A DNA stretch of 9,955 bases from Actinomycetes bacterium (GCA_021785315.1 JAJYFX010000036.1:1-9955); one strand, 5' to 3'. Numbered from the stretch's first letter, positions 1 through 8,283 are shown. Program-made: numbers and translations. Notes: a model not told the origin generated them from the sequence alone.

Positions 1-258
1 CCGAGATCCGAAAGCTTGGAGCCACCATCAAGCGCTGGTTCGACAAGATCTGCAACTATCACCTATCAAGAGTCGCCAACGGTCCCACCGAGTCCATCAA
101 CAATCTGATAAAGAGGACAAAGCGCATCGGCTTTGGGTTCAGAAACTTCGAGAACTACCGAATACGCATGTTGCTCTATGCTGGCAAACCCAACTGGAGG
201 GTGCTCAACTCCATCGTGGTTGACTGAGATGGAACACCCCGCTCAGATCCGAAGGGCC
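1..258 (+). mobile_element. Right end of an ISL3-family insertion sequence (partial)
   Basis: The segment contains the end of an ISL3-type transposase gene followed by about 30 bases of non-coding DNA. Read on the minus strand from 258 inward, the end is GGCCCTTCGGATCTGAGC, which resembles the GGCTCTTCG-like termini I know from this family. The next 8 bases outward (259-266, acttatgt) are AT-rich and could be a target-site duplication of the usual ISL3 length. The left end lies outside the window, so neither the terminal repeat nor the duplication can be confirmed. The exact boundary at 258 is inference. Confidence 0.55.
3..227 (+). CDS. ISL3-family transposase, C-terminal part
   Basis: An open frame enters from the window edge and ends at TGA 225-227, giving 74 residues of the C-terminus. 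The segment NGPTESINNLIKRTKRIGFG, followed by FRNFENYRIRMLLYAGKPNW, is the highly conserved tail of ISL3-type DDE transposases. The E of GPTES is in the position I take to be the last acidic catalytic residue. The start of the gene is outside the window, so whether the element is intact is unknown. Nothing in the visible part is broken. The gene points toward the tRNA-derived repeat at 260-310, and its terminal repeat seems to finish just before that repeat. Confidence 0.88.
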   Translation, partial: EIRKLGATIKRWFDKICNYHLSRVANGPTESINNLIKRTKRIGFGFRNFENYRIRMLLYAGKPNWRVLNSIVVD

Positions 259-259
259 A

Positions 260-310
260 CTTATGTTGCGCGCTCGGAGGGATTCGAACCCGCGACCTTC
301 TGATCCGTAG
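260..310 (-). repeat. Displaced 3' fragment of tRNA-Arg (att-like direct repeat, left copy)
   Basis: This stretch matches 1436-1486 with two mismatches (264 T versus G; 292 G versus C). It corresponds to the 3' half of tRNA-Arg(ACG): anticodon through TPsiC arm, acceptor strand and discriminator, plus about nine flanking bases. The similarity stops abruptly after the anticodon triplet (ccgtag). The 5' half of a tRNA is absent, so this is not a working tRNA gene. A displaced tRNA 3' end in direct orientation with an intact tRNA is the classic footprint of site-specific integration by a tyrosine recombinase. The other explanation is a duplication without an integrase. Confidence 0.85.
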
Positions 311-499
311 ATAGTTCAGCTTCGTTTCAGGAATCTCCAACGAGTAGCAAATAGTTGCATATTGGCTGTTCTAATCGTTGCTTGGGAAGAGGGGCTGAAC
401 CAAGATGCGGCAATTCGGTACTCGTTGCTGCAGCTTAGTTGGGTTTTTGTTGGGTTCTGAAAATGAAAGAAACGGGATTTAAAAGCTTCGATACCCACT

Positions 500-515
500 T
501 CTGAACTACTTCAGA
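500..515. promoter_or_regulatory. Inverted repeat, candidate operator of the toxin-antitoxin operon
   Basis: TCTGAA-CTAC-TTCAGA is a perfect 6-bp inverted repeat with a 4-nt spacer. Its right arm directly touches the TATAAT box at 516-521. Antitoxins of type II systems usually repress their own promoter by binding such palindromes, so this is the natural operator for the 528-983 gene product. The palindrome is seen directly. Its role is inferred from its position. Confidence 0.5.
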
Positions 516-521
516 TATAAT
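516..521 (+). promoter_or_regulatory. -10 box TATAAT, likely leaderless start of the TA operon
   Basis: A consensus TATAAT lies with its last base 7 nt before the A of the ATG at 528. Transcription would therefore begin at or within a base of the start codon. There is no Shine-Dalgarno sequence before the ATG (tgatttc precedes it). Leaderless mRNAs with this spacing are common in Actinobacteria. No convincing -35 hexamer is visible 16-18 nt upstream. Confidence 0.6.
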
Positions 522-527
522 GATTTC

Positions 528-983
528 ATGCGTACCACCGAACACACTTTTTCAGAACTTCTACGGAAACCCAATAAAATAGTTCAAGATTTGGCAGAAG
601 GCGACGTTGTCCTGAGACGCCGTGCTGCCCCTGATTTGCGACTGAGTCTCGTCGACCGAGATGAGGAGCGGATCAATGCCTACGCAATGATCAGCCGCAC
701 CCTTCGCAATCTTGCACTGCATAGTTCAGCCACACTTACCCAATCCCTGGCTGATGAGTTTCCATGGATATCGCTTCTGCCCGAAGCAGATCAGAAGGAA
801 TTTATGAACGAGTTCACTCGAACAGCTTCTGCTTCAGCTGAACTTGATAATTTTTCGGCGTTAGCTCAACTAATCGAAGAGTGGAGAGCGACCGCTGAAA
901 TACACAGCGATCCAAAACTAGTCCCCGATCTAAGCCGACCTATAACTGCAGTGGGGACGAGGGTGCTCCCTCCGTCAAATTGA
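528..983 (+). CDS. Antitoxin of a type II toxin-antitoxin pair (Phd/YefM-like)
   Basis: A 151-residue soluble protein with no signal peptide or membrane segment. The N-terminal 45 residues (TFSELLRKPNKIVQDLAEGD, then a short strand VVLRRR and a DLRLSLVDRDEE turn) have the look of the Phd/YefM N-terminal DNA-binding fold that precedes actinobacterial RelE-like toxins. The remainder is acidic and helical and would be the toxin-neutralising part. At 151 residues it is longer than classical Phd/YefM (about 80-90). The toxin gene follows after a 6-nt gap, so the two are almost certainly co-transcribed and translationally coupled. Expression probably starts from the TATAAT box directly upstream on a leaderless transcript, with autorepression through the adjacent palindrome. 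The role is inferred from gene order and from partial resemblance of the N-terminus; the family is not certain. Confidence 0.68.
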   Translation: MRTTEHTFSELLRKPNKIVQDLAEGDVVLRRRAAPDLRLSLVDRDEERINAYAMISRTLRNLALHSSATLTQSLADEFPWISLLPEADQKEFMNEFTRTASASAELDNFSALAQLIEEWRATAEIHSDPKLVPDLSRPITAVGTRVLPPSN

Positions 984-989
984 ATCGAA

Positions 990-1334
990 GTGCCACCAGA
1001 TAAAGAACGAAGCACACCTTCACCTGGTTCCTACGATTGGGACTTTCGTTTTGGAACCAACAAGGCCAAAAAAGGGTGGGACCAAATCTGTTTGGCAGCT
1101 CCTTCTAATGCTAGGCAAGCGTGGTATCAAATTATCGCTGATCCCCGACGTCGTAATCAACGACAGCATCCTCTCAAAGGTTCACTGGCAAAACGCATGG
1201 TCAACGGAAGAGAACTAGAACAATGGCAATACGAAGTGACTTGCGGAGGACGTATTTGGTATTGCATAGATGATCCTGATCGAACGTTATGGATGACTCA
1301 TTGTTCAGTTGGACATCCGAAAGAGACGGATTAG
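990..1334 (+). CDS. RelE/ParE-like toxin of the toxin-antitoxin pair
   Basis: A 114-residue basic protein starting at GTG 990, six bases after the antitoxin stop. The pattern WDFRFGTNKAKKGWDQIC, then a helix ending in ADPRRR, then RQHPLKGSLA, GRELEQWQYEVTCGGRIWY and a C-terminal GHPKETD is one I recognise from actinobacterial RelE-like proteins encoded after Phd-like antitoxins. The presumed activity is mRNA cleavage at the ribosome. The basic residues of the LKGSLAKR segment and the central strands would form the RNA-binding face; the catalytic residues cannot be assigned by eye. No good Shine-Dalgarno is seen before the GTG, consistent with coupled translation. The pair forms the whole cargo between the two tRNA-derived repeats. 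Confidence 0.75.
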   Translation: MPPDKERSTPSPGSYDWDFRFGTNKAKKGWDQICLAAPSNARQAWYQIIADPRRRNQRQHPLKGSLAKRMVNGRELEQWQYEVTCGGRIWYCIDDPDRTLWMTHCSVGHPKETD

Positions 1335-1371
1335 AACTCGAAGACCCATGGGGCCCAACAACTGACCTCTC

Positions 1372-1396
1372 GCTATCGCTCAAAGGTGACGATAGC
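1372..1396 (+). terminator. Hairpin downstream of the toxin gene, weak terminator candidate
   Basis: GCTATCG (1372-1378) and CGATAGC (1390-1396) form a perfect 7-bp stem around an 11-nt loop, 38 nt after the toxin stop. There is no T-run after it on either strand, so it is not a typical intrinsic terminator. It may stabilise the 3' end of the mRNA or mark a recombination-related structure. Confidence 0.3.
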
Positions 1397-1435
1397 CATA
1401 AATACCGGAAAAGCCTACAACCGAGGCGACCTGCC

Positions 1436-1486
1436 CTTAGGTTGCGCGCTCGGAGGGATTCGAACCCCCGACCTTCTGATCCGTAG
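1436..1486 (-). repeat. att-like direct repeat, right copy (within tRNA-Arg 3' half)
   Basis: Partner of the repeat at 260-310, 1176 bp away and in the same orientation. This copy overlaps the 3' half of the intact tRNA-Arg and extends about nine bases beyond its 3' end. In the standard model the integrating element supplies a replacement 3' end for the tRNA, and the original end is pushed to the far side. That gives an element of about 1.18 kb lying between the copies. Confidence 0.82.
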
Positions 1487-1518
1487 TCAGATGCTCTAAT
1501 CCGCTGAGCTACGAGCGC
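1445..1518 (-). tRNA. tRNA-Arg (anticodon ACG)
   Basis: The reverse strand folds as a full cloverleaf of 74 nt. Acceptor arms GCGCTCG/CGAGCGC pair perfectly. The D arm is GCTC/GAGC, the anticodon stem TCTGA/TCAGA with loop CTACGGA, the variable loop 5 nt, and the T stem GGGGG/CCCTC with loop TTCGAAT. The discriminator is G, followed by CAA, so the CCA end is not encoded, as is common in Actinobacteria. The ACG anticodon (A34, normally edited to inosine) reads CGU, CGC and CGA. The gene lies 43 nt downstream of gltD on the same strand with no obvious terminator between. Its 3' half is the integration target described under the repeats. Confidence 0.96.
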
Positions 1519-1561
1519 TTGGACCGACATTCCAATTTAGCGGTACTTGCATATAGTTGTG

Positions 1562-3031
1562 CTAAAAAACTGTGATGGGTCTATCGCTAACATCGAGAGG
1601 AGCTGGCAGATCTGAACTTCCCATCAGGTAGGAATCAACTGCTTTTGCTGCCGAACGCCCTTCCGCGATAGCCCAAACAATCAGGCTCTGGCCTCGTCTA
1701 GCATCTCCAGCTGCGAACACTTTGGGATTGCTGGTTGCCCAATCGGAACCGGCAGCAATGTTGCCCCTGGCGTCAGTCTCGATCTCCAGTTGTTTCAAAA
1801 CGCCGTCTTTCTCCGGACCCACAAAACCCATTGCCAAAAAGACGAGGTCGCATTCGATTTCAAAGTTGCTGCCTTCGACCTGTTTGAATGTTGGCCTGCC
1901 GTTTTCAATTACAGTTTCAACTTTGTGGACGAGGATTCCCCTCAGCGTTCCATCAGGATTGCCAAGAAATCTTTCGGTGTTTATAGAAAATTCCCTGATC
2001 CCCCCTTCTTCATGCGCTGACGATACGCGATAAATTAGCGGCCAGGTTGGCCATGGCGTTGTTGGGTCTCGCTCTTCGGGAGGTTTCGGCAGGATCTCGA
2101 GCTGTGTAACCGTTTCGGCTCCTTGCCTGTGTGCGGTTCCAAGACAATCAGCTCCTGTATCTCCGCCACCAATGATTACAACCTTCTTACCTTTTGCCGT
2201 AATCGATGGTGTATCGAAGTCTCCCTCTTGGACTCTGTTCGCCATCGGCAGGTACTCAAGGGCCTGGTAGATACCGATGAGTTCGCGACCTGGTGCTGGC
2301 AGGTCTCTTGCCAGAGTCGATCCGATTGCGAGAACTACAGCATCATTTTCATCAAGAACCTTGTTGCTATCAAGGTTTGTACCAAGTTCCGCACCGGTTA
2401 TGAATAGGGTTCCTTCTTCGCGCATTTGTTTAATACGTCTTTCGAGGACAGCCTTTTCCATTTTGAATTCTGGGATTCCATATCTCAGAAGTCCACCAAT
2501 GCGGTCAGCCCTTTCATAGACAGTTACCTCATGGCCCGCGCGCGTGAGCTGTTGAGCTGCGGCTAGGCCAGCAGGGCCGGAACCTACTACTGCAACCTTC
2601 TTGCCGGTTTTGGCTAGTGGATGCACCGGGCTGACCCAACCCTCATTGAATGCTTTGTCTGCGAGGTACTGCTCAATCGTTTTAATGGCTACAGGATCTG
2701 AGTTGATGCCGAGAACACATGAACTTTCACAAGGAGCGGGGCAGAGTCTTCCAGTGAAGTCCGGGAAGTTGTTCGTAGCATGGAGCCTGTCTATTGCTTC
2801 ACGCCAGTTCAAGCGGTACGTAAAATCGTTCCACTCGGGGATCAAGTTGCCAAGGGGACAGCCACGATGACAGAACGGTATTCCGCAGTCCATGCATCTT
2901 GCCGCCTGTGTCACTAGCGACTCTTCAGGAAATGGCGTGTAAACCTCTTTCCAGTCGTGAATGCGCAGCTCAACCGCTCGTCGCGTCGGTGTGGAACGTG
3001 AATATTTTAGAAATCCTTTGGGATCGGCCAT
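1562..3031 (-). CDS. gltD: Glutamate synthase (NADPH), small subunit
   Basis: The small (beta) subunit takes electrons from NADPH through FAD and iron-sulphur clusters to the large subunit, which makes two glutamates from glutamine and 2-oxoglutarate in the cytoplasm. The protein has 489 residues, within the usual size for the family. The N-terminal cluster-binding region shows C46-x2-C49-x4-C54-x3-C58, then C97, C101 and C105. The FAD site is VVGSGPAGLAAA (about 148-159) with RIGGLLRYGIPEFK after it. The NADPH site is VVIIGGGDTGADC (about 284-296). A second FAD-contacting segment, VFAAGDARRGQSLIVWAI, is near the C-terminus. ATG 3031 is preceded by AAGGATAAGAA, a reasonable Shine-Dalgarno with 6-nt spacing. 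It follows gltB by 23 nt on the same strand, so the two form one operon. Confidence 0.97.
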   Translation of the reverse strand: MADPKGFLKYSRSTPTRRAVELRIHDWKEVYTPFPEESLVTQAARCMDCGIPFCHRGCPLGNLIPEWNDFTYRLNWREAIDRLHATNNFPDFTGRLCPAPCESSCVLGINSDPVAIKTIEQYLADKAFNEGWVSPVHPLAKTGKKVAVVGSGPAGLAAAQQLTRAGHEVTVYERADRIGGLLRYGIPEFKMEKAVLERRIKQMREEGTLFITGAELGTNLDSNKVLDENDAVVLAIGSTLARDLPAPGRELIGIYQALEYLPMANRVQEGDFDTPSITAKGKKVVIIGGGDTGADCLGTAHRQGAETVTQLEILPKPPEERDPTTPWPTWPLIYRVSSAHEEGGIREFSINTERFLGNPDGTLRGILVHKVETVIENGRPTFKQVEGSNFEIECDLVFLAMGFVGPEKDGVLKQLEIETDARGNIAAGSDWATSNPKVFAAGDARRGQSLIVWAIAEGRSAAKAVDSYLMGSSDLPAPLDVSDRPITVF

Positions 3032-3054
3032 TTCTTATCCTTGAGTCTTCATAG

Positions 3055-6000
3055 CTAAACTGTCTTGTCCGGAGTGAATACCACTGTTTCTATGCCGCCT
3101 TGCGCCTTTGCGGCTTCCTTGGCCAGAAGCACGCGTTTGTAGTCGCGCGGGAATATCTTGACAAATCGGTTGACCTCGAGATTGAAATTCGCCAAGATCT
3201 TCTCAGCTACCGTGGAGCCTGTATAGGCTGCATGATCTGCCAGGATTCCTGAAAGCCACTCGCGGTCGTCAAGCTCCAAAGGATCAAGATCGACCATTTC
3301 TGTGTTCACGAGTCTCTCAAACATGTGGTTGGGATCGTATACGAAGGCTTCGCCTCCAGACATGCCGGCACCAAAGTTTCGACCAGTGGAACCCAGTACT
3401 ACTACGCGCCCGCCAGTCATGTATTCGCAGCCATGGTCTCCAATTCCTTCGACCACGGCAACCGCCCCGGAATTTCGAACCGCGAAGCGCTCTCCGACGA
3501 TGCCTCGTATGAAAGCCGAGCCCGAGGTGGCTCCATAGAGGATCACATTCCCGGCGATGATGTTTTGTTCTGGTATAAATGGGGAGGCTGGATCTGGCTT
3601 GACGATCAGTTTTCCGCCCGAGAGACCCTTGCCCAGATAGTCATTTGAATCGCCAATGAGCTCTAAGGTGATGCCCTTGGGTACGAATGCGCCAAAGCTC
3701 TGGCCAGCTGATCCGGTGAATGAGAGCCAGATACTATCGTCAGGAAGTCCCCCCCCGCCATGAAGCCTCGTAAGCTCTGAGCCGAGCATGGTTCCCACGG
3801 TTCTGTTGACATTCCTTATTGGGAATGAGGCCCTAACATGGGCATTTCCTTGGAGCGCTGGTCGGCAGGTTTCGATCAGCTCGTTATCCAAGGCCTTGTG
3901 AAGCCCGTGATCTTGCTTGGTGGTAGCCGTCAGAGATTCGTTTTCCCCTAATTTCGGTATTTCGAAGACCGGAGAAAGGTCCAGTCCGGAAGCCTTCCAA
4001 TGGTCAATGGCTGATTTGGTTTCAATCAATTCCACGTGGCCGATTGCTTCCTGCAGCGTTCTAAAGCCGAGCTGTGCCAAATATTGGCGCACTTGTTCTG
4101 CTATGTATTCGAAAAATGTAACGACGAATTCAGGTTTGCCCGAAAAGCGCTTTCTCAACTCCGGATTTTGGGTTGCGATGCCGACAGGACATGTGTCTAA
4201 GTGGCAAACCCTCATCATTATGCACCCGGAGACCACTAGCGGCGCGGTGGCAAATCCAAACTCTTCGGCTCCAAGTAGAGCCGCGATGATTACATCACGG
4301 CCTGTCTTGAGCTGACCGTCGACCTGGACGACAATCCGATCCCTGAGTTTGTTGGCTAGCAAGGTTTGCTGTGTCTCCGCAAGTCCGATCTCCCAGGGTA
4401 TTCCGGCATGTTTGAGTGACGTTAGGGGCGATGCCCCAGTTCCCCCGTCGTAACCGGAAATCAGCACCACATCCGAGTGGGCCTTGGCAACTCCGGCGGC
4501 GACTGTTCCGACCCCAACTTCTGCAACTAGCTTTACGTGGATTCGTGCACTGGGGTTCGAACATTTGAGATCGTAGATTAGTTGTGCAAGGTCCTCAATC
4601 GAGTAAATGTCGTGGTGAGGAGGCGGCGATATCAATCCAACTCCGGGAGTAGAGTACCTAGTCTTCGCGATCCAAGGATACACCTTGTCACCAGGAAGCT
4701 GTCCACCCTCGCCAGGCTTGGCCCCCTGTGCCATTTTGATCTGAATGTCTTGGGCATTGACAAGATATTCGCTTGTTACTCCAAATCTTCCGGAGGCTAC
4801 CTGCTTGATCGCGCTCTTCCTCGAATCTCCGTTGGCATCGAGAATGTAGCGCTCCGGATCTTCGCCGCCTTCCCCGGTGTTGGATTTGCCTCCCAGGCGG
4901 TTCATAGCAATCGCAAGGTTCTCATGTGCCTCGGCTGAAATCGATCCGTAAGACATGGCTCCAGTGGCAAAGCGCTTGACAATTTCGGAAATTGGCTCCA
5001 CTTCTTCGATTGGGATCGATGGGCGCTGGCCGGTTTTCAATTCGAACAGACCTCTAATAGTCGCTAATCTTTTCGACTGGTCATCGATCAGATTGGCGTA
5101 GTCGTTGAAGACGTCAAAGCGCCGCTGGCGGGTCGAGTGCTGAAGCTTGAATACAGTTTCAGGATTGAAGAGGTGATTTTCTCCTTCTCGCCTCCACTGG
5201 TATTCCCCTCCGACTTCAAGGGAACGGTAGGCAAGTTCCTCGGGCCTTTCGGTAAATGCGAGGTGGTGGCGCATTGCCACTTCTTTTGCCAAAACGTCTA
5301 TGCCGATTCCCCCGATTCTGCTGGTAGTGCCGGTGAAGTATTCGCTGACCAGTGCTTTTGACAGTCCGATGGCTTCGAAAACTTGTGCTCCGGTGTAAGA
5401 CGCAACGGTGGAAATTCCCATTTTTGACATGACTTTGAGGATTCCCTTGCCGGCGGCTTTGATGTAGTTCTTGATTGCCTTCTGGGGAGGAACGTCTGTG
5501 AGCAGGCCTTCTCTGATCAGGTCGAGCACAGACTCGAATGCCAGGTACGGGTTGATTGCAGATGCGCCAAAGCTCATAAGCAGCGCCATATGGTGAACTT
5601 CTCTAGCTTCCCCAGTCTCGACGACAAGAGCGACTTTGGTCCGGGTTCCTGTGCGGATTAGGTGGTGGTGCACCGCCGAGAGCAACAGTAAAGACGGTAT
5701 TGGAGCCAGCTCAGAGCTGATGTGTCGATCAGAGAGAATGATGATGTTGGCTCCGTCGTCGATGGCTTGGCTGACGGTTGAACGGATCTTTTCGATGGCA
5801 GCCTTCAGCCCTTCGCCGTCAGTGGAAACATCGTAGAGGCCATCAACTACAAAGGATCTGAAGCCAGGGTTTTCGCCTTGCTCGTTGATGTAAATCAGCT
5901 TTGCAAGCTGGTCATTATCGATAATCGGGAAAGGAATCTGGATTTGATGGATTGAAGTTGGCTGCGGATCCAGTATGTTACCGGATGATCCGATCGTATT

Positions 6001-7602
6001 TGACAACGAGGTGACCAGCTCTTCTCTGATTGCATCGAGTGGCGGGTTTGTAACCTGTGCGAACAGTTGGAAGAAATAGTCGTACAACAGTCTCGCACGA
6101 TCAGACAGGACTGCTGTTGGGGTATCGGAGCCCATGGAACCGATTGGCTCGACTCCCGCTTTGGCCATGGGCATGAGGATGATACGGAGATCTTCCAGGG
6201 TGTAGCCAAAGGCTCGCTGCCTTTGCACTATTGACGAATGTTGAGGCACCAGCATGTGCCGGGGAGGGAGGTCGTCAATAGAGACCAGGTTCTCTTCGAT
6301 CCACTTCTTGTACGGATGTTGCAGGGCTAGTTCAGATTTGAGCTCCTCGTCGGCGACTATTCGGCCTTGGGACGTATCCACCAAAAACATTCTGCCCGGC
6401 TGGAGGCGTCCCTTCTGGATTACTTTGTCGGCTGGGATGTCAAGTACTCCGACTTCAGATGCCATTACAACCAAGTTGTCAGACGTGACCCAATAGCGGG
6501 ACGGACGAAGCCCATTCCTGTCCAGAACTGCGCCGATTACGGTGCCATCGGTAAATGCTATGGAAGCCGGTCCATCCCACGGCTCCATAATCGAAGTATG
6601 GTATTGATAGAAAGCTTTTCTATCCGGATCCATGGACTCGTGGTTTTCCCAGGCTTCGGGGATCATCATCAATACCGCGTGTGCCAGGCTTCGACCGTCT
6701 AGGTGCAGCAGTTCCACCACTTCGTCGAACGACGCCGAGTCAGATGCTCCCGGTGTGATGATTGGGTAGATTCTCTTGAGATCTCCAGGAAGAGTCTTGC
6801 TGGTGAGAACTGCTTCCCTGGCAGCCATCCAGTTCCTATTCCCCTGCAACGTGTTTATCTCGCCGTTGTGTGCAATGAGGCGATAGGGGTGTGCCAAAGG
6901 CCACGATGGAAAGGTATTGGTTGAAAATCTCGAGTGAACCAGGGCCAAGGCAGACTCGAAACTTGGGTCTGATATGTCTGGGTAATACTGTGATACCTGA
7001 GGCGTAGTAAGCATGCCTTTGTAAACCATCGTCCGCGATGACAAGGAGCAGAAATAAACGGCCTCGGTAGTATTCTCAACTCTCTTTCTGAACATGTATA
7101 TGAGTCGTTCGAGGTCAATCCCATTTTGGCCGCCTTTGCCGGAAACAAACAACTGAAGAACGGTTGGTTCGACTTGTAATGCTGTTGCGCCAAGCGTGGA
7201 GTTATCAGTTGGAACTTCCCGGTATCCGAGAATCTCCACGCCTTCCTCTTCGGCAATTTTGGCAACGTCATCTTTTACTTCCCGCTCTGATCCTTTTGTG
7301 ATGAGCAAATTTCCCGCTGCATACGAACCGCTTGCCGGCAATTCGAACTGGAGTGTCGAGCGAAAGAACTTGTCCGGGATTTGAATGAGAATTCCCGATC
7401 CGTCACCCGTGTTCACCTCGGCACCGGAGGCACCTCGATGTTCAAGATTCAGCAAAGCCGTCAAACCCATTTCGACTATGTCGTGTGATTTGTCACCGGT
7501 CATGTTTACGACAAACGCAACTCCGCAGGCATCGTGTTCGAATGCAGAGTCGTATAAGCCAAAGTTTCGGGAAGTGTTATTCATGTCAAATAAACCTGTC
7601 AT
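3055..7602 (-). CDS. gltB: Glutamate synthase, large subunit
   Basis: The 1515-residue large (alpha) subunit hydrolyses glutamine and channels ammonia to 2-oxoglutarate. Domains in order: a class II glutamine amidotransferase with the catalytic Cys26 in [24 protein letters not shown] (about 55-70) and the [18 protein letters not shown] loop (about 241-258); a central domain; an FMN-binding synthase barrel (about 850-1200) with [18 protein letters not shown]; the 3Fe-4S ligands C1127-x5-C1133-x4-C1138; and a C-terminal beta-helix with [20 protein letters not shown] (about 1397-1416). Cys26 must become the N-terminus, so about 25 residues are removed as a propeptide. ATG 7602 is the longest start but has no clear Shine-Dalgarno. 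ATG 7584, six codons inside, has CAGG upstream and is an alternative. No frameshift or missing motif is seen. gltD follows directly. Confidence 0.97.
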   Translation of the reverse strand: MTGLFDMNNTSRNFGLYDSAFEHDACGVAFVVNMTGDKSHDIVEMGLTALLNLEHRGASGAEVNTGDGSGILIQIPDKFFRSTLQFELPASGSYAAGNLLITKGSEREVKDDVAKIAEEEGVEILGYREVPTDNSTLGATALQVEPTVLQLFVSGKGGQNGIDLERLIYMFRKRVENTTEAVYFCSLSSRTMVYKGMLTTPQVSQYYPDISDPSFESALALVHSRFSTNTFPSWPLAHPYRLIAHNGEINTLQGNRNWMAAREAVLTSKTLPGDLKRIYPIITPGASDSASFDEVVELLHLDGRSLAHAVLMMIPEAWENHESMDPDRKAFYQYHTSIMEPWDGPASIAFTDGTVIGAVLDRNGLRPSRYWVTSDNLVVMASEVGVLDIPADKVIQKGRLQPGRMFLVDTSQGRIVADEELKSELALQHPYKKWIEENLVSIDDLPPRHMLVPQHSSIVQRQRAFGYTLEDLRIILMPMAKAGVEPIGSMGSDTPTAVLSDRARLLYDYFFQLFAQVTNPPLDAIREELVTSLSNTIGSSGNILDPQPTSIHQIQIPFPIIDNDQLAKLIYINEQGENPGFRSFVVDGLYDVSTDGEGLKAAIEKIRSTVSQAIDDGANIIILSDRHISSELAPIPSLLLLSAVHHHLIRTGTRTKVALVVETGEAREVHHMALLMSFGASAINPYLAFESVLDLIREGLLTDVPPQKAIKNYIKAAGKGILKVMSKMGISTVASYTGAQVFEAIGLSKALVSEYFTGTTSRIGGIGIDVLAKEVAMRHHLAFTERPEELAYRSLEVGGEYQWRREGENHLFNPETVFKLQHSTRQRRFDVFNDYANLIDDQSKRLATIRGLFELKTGQRPSIPIEEVEPISEIVKRFATGAMSYGSISAEAHENLAIAMNRLGGKSNTGEGGEDPERYILDANGDSRKSAIKQVASGRFGVTSEYLVNAQDIQIKMAQGAKPGEGGQLPGDKVYPWIAKTRYSTPGVGLISPPPHHDIYSIEDLAQLIYDLKCSNPSARIHVKLVAEVGVGTVAAGVAKAHSDVVLISGYDGGTGASPLTSLKHAGIPWEIGLAETQQTLLANKLRDRIVVQVDGQLKTGRDVIIAALLGAEEFGFATAPLVVSGCIMMRVCHLDTCPVGIATQNPELRKRFSGKPEFVVTFFEYIAEQVRQYLAQLGFRTLQEAIGHVELIETKSAIDHWKASGLDLSPVFEIPKLGENESLTATTKQDHGLHKALDNELIETCRPALQGNAHVRASFPIRNVNRTVGTMLGSELTRLHGGGGLPDDSIWLSFTGSAGQSFGAFVPKGITLELIGDSNDYLGKGLSGGKLIVKPDPASPFIPEQNIIAGNVILYGATSGSAFIRGIVGERFAVRNSGAVAVVEGIGDHGCEYMTGGRVVVLGSTGRNFGAGMSGGEAFVYDPNHMFERLVNTEMVDLDPLELDDREWLSGILADHAAYTGSTVAEKILANFNLEVNRFVKIFPRDYKRVLLAKEAAKAQGGIETVVFTPDKTV

Positions 7603-7674
7603 CTCAATCGAAAAATGGGTAATGATGTTCTGGCTTCGTTCGAGACGACATTGGCTCTAGCGATGACACCAAAC

Positions 7675-7680
7675 ATTTTA
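7675..7680 (-). promoter_or_regulatory. gltB: Possible -10 box of gltB
   Basis: On the minus strand TGATAAAAT is found at 7683-7675, about 73 nt before the gltB ATG. TAAAAT matches the -10 consensus in five of six positions. No acceptable -35 lies at 16-18 nt spacing; a TTGAAC further upstream is spaced too far. This is the best promoter candidate in the 127-nt gap between the CopD-like gene and gltB, but it is weak evidence for an independent promoter. Confidence 0.3.
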
Positions 7681-7686
7681 TCATGC

Positions 7687-7699
7687 GGGTTTGAAACCC
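7687..7699. promoter_or_regulatory. Palindrome GGGTTT-G-AAACCC upstream of gltB
   Basis: A perfect 13-bp palindrome with a single central base, placed just upstream of the possible gltB -10 box on the minus strand. This is where a repressor or activator would act. It does not match the GlnR, AmtR or NtcA box patterns I can recall, so the bound regulator is unknown. Confidence 0.35.
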
Positions 7700-7729
7700 A
7701 TTCAGTTCAACTCACCATATCAGAAATTG

Positions 7730-8134
7730 CTAATTGGCTAGAAATACCCCGATGACAAGAGCGGCGACAGCCGAAAGTCCCGAGATCGAGCCCCACACCG
7801 CTAGGCCCACAGTGCTCTTTGCCTTTGTGTGAATGTATGCCGAGATACCTGAGATAGCTACCACCGCGATCTTTACTCCCAACACGATCTTCCAGGCAGT
7901 GTTCTGCGCGCTGACGTCGACGGCGCCAAGATTCCAGAATCCAGTCAACACAAGTATCGCGAAAGCCGGCCATGACAGCCTGGCAAATGCCCTGGCCGCT
8001 AGCCTGGTAGCTTCAGGTGATAGCTTTCTAATAGTTGGTACAAGTTCGGCAAGAGTTAATTGTCCTCCTACCCATACTGCTGCCGCCAGCACATGAAGAC
8101 TAAGGCGGATCCCGTCAATTGCTGATGAGAGCAC
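7730..8134 (-). CDS. Small membrane protein, CopD-like
   Basis: A 134-residue integral membrane protein with about four predicted helices (near residues 8-30, 53-70, 82-102 and 110-133) and a basic loop between helices 1 and 2. The first helix, LSLHVLAAAVWVGGQLTLAELVP, resembles the start of the CopD/DUF-type membrane proteins, where the His and Trp of the HVLAAAVWVGG motif are conserved and may contact metal or haem. Whether copper is involved here cannot be told. The start is GTG 8132-8134, preceded by a strong GGAGG (8143-8147 on the minus strand) with 8-nt spacing. The gene lies upstream of gltB on the same strand with a 127-nt gap, and is divergent from the peroxiredoxin gene. No companion copper gene is visible. 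Confidence 0.7.
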   Translation of the reverse strand: MLSSAIDGIRLSLHVLAAAVWVGGQLTLAELVPTIRKLSPEATRLAARAFARLSWPAFAILVLTGFWNLGAVDVSAQNTAWKIVLGVKIAVVAISGISAYIHTKAKSTVGLAVWGSISGLSAVAALVIGVFLAN

Positions 8135-8257
8135 TGTTGAAACCTCCGCTCTAAAAGATAGCGTCTTTTTCGGGATTTTTGCTTCCCTGGGTGCGCATTA
8201 CCCCGCGGTATTCCCAACTGAATGGGCACATGTGGGTTAGACTGGCATTGATGACAT

Positions 8258-8269
8258 TCATTGAAATGA
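8258..8269. promoter_or_regulatory. Palindrome TCATT-GA-AATGA in the divergent intergenic region
   Basis: A perfect inverted repeat with 5-bp arms, 25 nt before the peroxiredoxin ATG. It is embedded in a partly repeated stretch (CATTGATGAC, then CATTGAAATGAC). The site sits in the 160-nt region between the divergent CopD-like and peroxiredoxin genes. AT-rich palindromes here recall Fur/PerR-family operators, which would fit a peroxide-defence gene, but the match to any consensus is loose. Confidence 0.3.
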
Positions 8270-8283
8270 CTTCCTGATTCGCA

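Noticed and set aside
316..498. Minus-strand frame of 60 residues before the antitoxin
   Set aside because: No recognisable domain and no clear Shine-Dalgarno. I see no integrase remnant in 311-499 on either strand.
1289..1486. Plus-strand frame of 65 residues overlapping toxin end and tRNA
   Set aside because: The end of the peptide (RRDSNPRPSDP) is the typical translation of an antisense tRNA, and there is no ribosome binding site.
1201..1530. Minus-strand frame of 109 residues across the tRNA
   Set aside because: It runs through the tRNA-Arg gene and gives the well-known spurious tRNA-derived peptide (GSEGRGFESLRAR). It also overlaps the toxin gene.
6855..7271. Minus-strand 138-residue frame inside gltB, and similar ones at 4295-4564 and 5895-6209
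   Set aside because: They lie in other frames of the intact, strongly conserved gltB gene and have low-complexity, non-domain translations.
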